DNA of 64,000 nt from Winogradskyella psychrotolerans (lineage in GTDB: Bacteria > Bacteroidota > Bacteroidia > Flavobacteriales > Flavobacteriaceae). The notes below the pieces were generated by a model. That model did no database searches. It was not told the origin of the DNA and saw nothing but the letters and a program-made list of their open reading frames with translations. The stretch spans positions 1-64,000 of the forward strand of contig NZ_JAHKPN010000035.1 in NCBI RefSeq assembly GCF_018860545.1. Reading direction: 5' to 3'. Below, one piece after another: positions 61,893-64,000 of this stretch (positions are counted from its first letter, which is position 1; every line of letters starts with the position of its first letter). A program made the position numbers and the translations under genes.

Positions 61893-62657
61893 ATGCTAAA
61901 ACTGTCTGGAGTCATTATCACTTTTAATGAAGAACTCAACATTGAACACTGTTTGCAATCTTTAGCTAATGTGGTAGATGAAATTGTTGTTGTAGATTCG
62001 TTTTCTACAGATCGTACTAAAGCAATTTGCGAACAGTTTAACGTCAAATTTATTGAACAAAAATTCTTAGGTTATATAGAACAAAAGAATTTTGCATTGT
62101 CACAAGCTAGCTACGATCATATTGTATCTTTAGATGGTGACGAGGCCTTATCTAAAACACTCCAGAAATCAATTATTGACCTAAAATCGAATTGGAAACT
62201 TGACGGCTACTACGCTAATCGTTTCAATAACTTTTGCGGACAATGGATTAAGCATTCCGATTGGTATCCTAATAAAAAGTTACGTGTTTTTGACCGACGT
62301 TGTGCCGAATGGAAAGGGATTAATCCACATGACAATGTACAACTACATGATTCCAACTCCAAATCAGGACATTTAAAAGGTGACATTCTACATAAAACCT
62401 ATCAAACTTATTCGGAGTTTAATCAGAAGACAGAATATTTTTCGACTATTGCAGCACAAGCCTATTTCGATTCTGGGAAAAAAGCTTCTGTACTAAACGT
62501 TATATGGAATCCTAGTTGGGCTTTTTTTAAATCCTATGTATTAAAACTCGGATTTTTAGATGGATTTAATGGCTTTGTTATTGGTGTCCAAACGGCCAAT
62601 ATTACCTTTTTAAAATACGCTAAGTTAAGAGAGCTACAGCAAATAAATAGAAAATAA
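61893..62657 (+). CDS. Glycosyltransferase family 2 protein, WaaE-like
   Basis: 254 residues. KLSGVIITFNEELNIEHCLQ, VDEIVVVDSFSTDRTKAICE, the DxD-type HIVSLDGDEALSK, and GYYANRFNNFCGQWIKHSDW with WYPNKKLRVFDRR. This set of motifs is that of lipopolysaccharide core beta-1,4-glucosyltransferases (WaaE/KdtX) and close relatives. The C-terminal end holds a hydrophobic stretch (NPSWAFFKSYVLKLGFLDG). It is divergent from the GT2 gene at 61028 (40 nt gap) and abuts the kinase gene end to end. Confidence 0.9.
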   Translation: MLKLSGVIITFNEELNIEHCLQSLANVVDEIVVVDSFSTDRTKAICEQFNVKFIEQKFLGYIEQKNFALSQASYDHIVSLDGDEALSKTLQKSIIDLKSNWKLDGYYANRFNNFCGQWIKHSDWYPNKKLRVFDRRCAEWKGINPHDNVQLHDSNSKSGHLKGDILHKTYQTYSEFNQKTEYFSTIAAQAYFDSGKKASVLNVIWNPSWAFFKSYVLKLGFLDGFNGFVIGVQTANITFLKYAKLRELQQINRK

Positions 62658-63419
62658 TTATTTTCTCCAAAATCTCAATTTCTTCTTTATGCGCTGTTTT
62701 TTATGATGTTTTGCCTGAAAAGCTTCAGTAGCATCCCACATTATATTTACAATTTTATCATAATCTTCGCCTGAAACTTTCGCATACTCATCACTCATCA
62801 CTTCAACCATCGATTTATGAATCGTTAATCGGTCGAAGTTTTTTATACGGTCCTCAAAGTTCATGGGTTTAAATTCCATACGATTTAAATCCACTAAAAA
62901 GAACTGATAACCGTCATCTACCTTTTTAATTAAGGTGTTTCCTGGAGAATGATCTAGGAATTTAATACCCTTTTCATGCAATTGATAGGTGAACCGTGTA
63001 AATGCTCTTAAAATAGCATCGTAATCTGGGTAATTAAAATCGTGAGTAAGTTCTCTATAAGTTAAATCGCAATCTACTTGTTCAGACAAATAATAGCTTT
63101 TTTTAAATAGAAAAAGCGTTTTAAATTCATAGTAAGCAATCGGTTCTGGAGTGCCTACACCTCGTTTTTTGAGCTCTAAGCCATATTCATATGAGCGCTG
63201 CGCTTTACTTTTTCTAAAAAACTTATAGGCGATTTGATTAACGATATTAGGAATTTTAAAGGACTTGATATTAACCTGAAAATCTTTTAACTCAAAGAGT
63301 CTCAAAGAATTCCGCTTTTGATTACCAAAAGGTATGCCTTCAGTTTCAAAATTTTGAATAAAATGATCCAATTTCTCTTTGGAATCCTTGTATTCAGTTC
63401 TTATCCTAATCGTTTTCAT
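62658..63419 (-). CDS. Lipopolysaccharide (Kdo) kinase-like protein
   Basis: 253 residues. A protein-kinase-like fold of the Kdo kinase/InaA type: FKVNIKSFKIP-like start, AQRSYEYGLELKKRGVGTPE, SYYLSEQVDCDLTYREL hinge region, HEKGIKFLDHSPGNTLIKK catalytic loop with Asp and Asn, and FFLVDLNRMEF metal-binding DLN (about 171-181). The family phosphorylates Kdo or heptose in the inner core. It stands next to a WaaE-like transferase, which supports a core-oligosaccharide role. Confidence 0.85.
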   Translation of the reverse strand: MKTIRIRTEYKDSKEKLDHFIQNFETEGIPFGNQKRNSLRLFELKDFQVNIKSFKIPNIVNQIAYKFFRKSKAQRSYEYGLELKKRGVGTPEPIAYYEFKTLFLFKKSYYLSEQVDCDLTYRELTHDFNYPDYDAILRAFTRFTYQLHEKGIKFLDHSPGNTLIKKVDDGYQFFLVDLNRMEFKPMNFEDRIKNFDRLTIHKSMVEVMSDEYAKVSGEDYDKIVNIMWDATEAFQAKHHKKQRIKKKLRFWRK

Positions 63420-63589
63420 TTAGCAATATTACAATTTTTAATAATTTTTGCAGTGCATATTTCTCATAATAAAAGTAAAGAAATAAATAGAACCATTTTA
63501 AAACACAATTGGTAAACCCTATATTTACAATACTAAGAATCGCGTTTATTTATTTTGAATTACAGAACAGTAGCAGCGCTAATTACATT

Positions 63590-64000
63590 ATGAATCACAA
63601 CAACATATCCAAACAACATATTTTAAATCTCATTGATAGAGAAACCGAATTGTTTGAACGTGATTTAGCAACGTACAATTCAGAACTTAACGCTACCGTT
63701 GCATCTTCAAAATTTCTAGTTCTCGGTGCGGCAGGAACTATTGGCCAAGCGGTGACTAAAGAAATCTTTAAACGACAACCAAAAAAGCTTCACATTGTAG
63801 ATATTAGTGAAAATAATTTAGCTGAATTAGTGCGAGATTTACGAAGTTCTTTTGGTTACATCTACGGAGATTTTAAAACGTTTGCTTTAGATATTGGATC
63901 CGTAGAATATGATGCCTTTATTGCTTCAGATGGTAATTATGACTATGTTCTAAATCTATCCGCATTAAAACATGTACGCAGTGAAGAAGACGCGTTCACA
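63590..64000 (+). CDS. Polysaccharide biosynthesis nucleotide-sugar dehydratase, 5' part
   Basis: 137 codons from ATG 63590 to the window edge. An N-terminal stretch (ISKQHILNLIDRETELFER) leads to a Rossmann fold with FLVLGAAGTIGQAVTKEIFK (GxxGxxG, about 42-61), KKLHIVDISENNLAELVRDL and YDYVLNLSALKHVRSEEDAF, which is the CapD/FlaA1-type dehydratase pattern for UDP-N-acetylhexosamine substrates (usually short-chain, 4,6-dehydratase). The continuation lies outside. It extends the surface-polysaccharide locus to the right. Confidence 0.85.
   Translation, partial: MNHNNISKQHILNLIDRETELFERDLATYNSELNATVASSKFLVLGAAGTIGQAVTKEIFKRQPKKLHIVDISENNLAELVRDLRSSFGYIYGDFKTFALDIGSVEYDAFIASDGNYDYVLNLSALKHVRSEEDAFT

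Noticed and set aside
1..64000. CRISPR arrays, rRNA or tRNA genes
   Set aside because: No regular spaced repeats and no sequence with tRNA or rRNA features were found in the gaps read; a tRNA search program would settle it.

Overview
The window reads as AT-rich chromosomal DNA of a marine-type member of the Flavobacteriaceae (Bacteroidota). Evidence: a gliding lipoprotein gene (gldI), four-decade-style Por/type IX secretion (T9SS) cargo recognised by three C-terminal type A sorting domains, families that are largely confined to this phylum (DUF3810, DUF5606, DUF349, paired DUF368), and promoters of the Bacteroidota form TTTG-N18/22-TAnnTTTG in front of many genes. Genus cannot be fixed from sequence alone; Olleya/Psychroserpens/Winogradskyella-like relatives would fit.

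Layout. (1) 1-7.75 kb is an accessory region. It opens with an IS110-family element cut by the window edge, whose non-coding end looks able to encode a bridge RNA. Then come small genes (membrane protein, unknowns, UPF0158, a secreted protein, a cupin/TetR divergent pair, AraC, a membrane/rhodanese operon, a dead Fic gene), several of them separated by about 100-140 nt imperfect inverted repeats (three full-length copies, one degenerate copy and two fragments) that resemble integron attC sites. No integron integrase is visible. (2) 7.8-20.7 kb is core: ndk, nrnA, gldI plus a cyclophilin-FKBP fusion, pepD, a GH30 lipoprotein, DUF3810 and two secreted amidohydrolase-like proteins. (3) 20.7-28.7 kb holds a lipoprotein and two large T9SS cargo proteins on the minus strand whose 3' ends are duplicated. 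(4) 28.7-38.3 kb has an rRNA/tRNA 2'-O-methyltransferase, an M48 protease, an SDR reductase and a TetR-controlled RND efflux operon. (5) 38.5-53.7 kb is a run of housekeeping genes: relA/spoT, a Fur-like regulator, purA, OstA-like, aminotransferase, TPR, two DUF368 lipid-carrier translocases, aroE, DUF349 and a further T9SS protein. (6) 54.2-56.6 kb, minus strand: mazG, DUF5606, def, ruvX. (7) 57.0 kb dapD, then 58.0-64.0 kb a surface-polysaccharide locus (TupA-like ATP-grasp, Stealth, CDP-glycerol-transferase-like, two GT2 enzymes, a Kdo-kinase-like protein and the start of a nucleotide-sugar dehydratase) that runs off the right edge.

The most unusual part is the first 7.5 kb: a candidate bridge-RNA element sitting in the right half of one attC-like repeat, with a 9-nt match between a loop of the candidate RNA and the flanking DNA, followed by further repeats whose hairpin arms differ but keep pairing. 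A likely one-base frameshift (6280-6583), a dead Fic gene, a conserved pair of operators in the cupin/TetR gap and a direct-repeat-plus-hairpin leader before dapD are other points worth checking. All calls were made by reading sequence; no database search was run.
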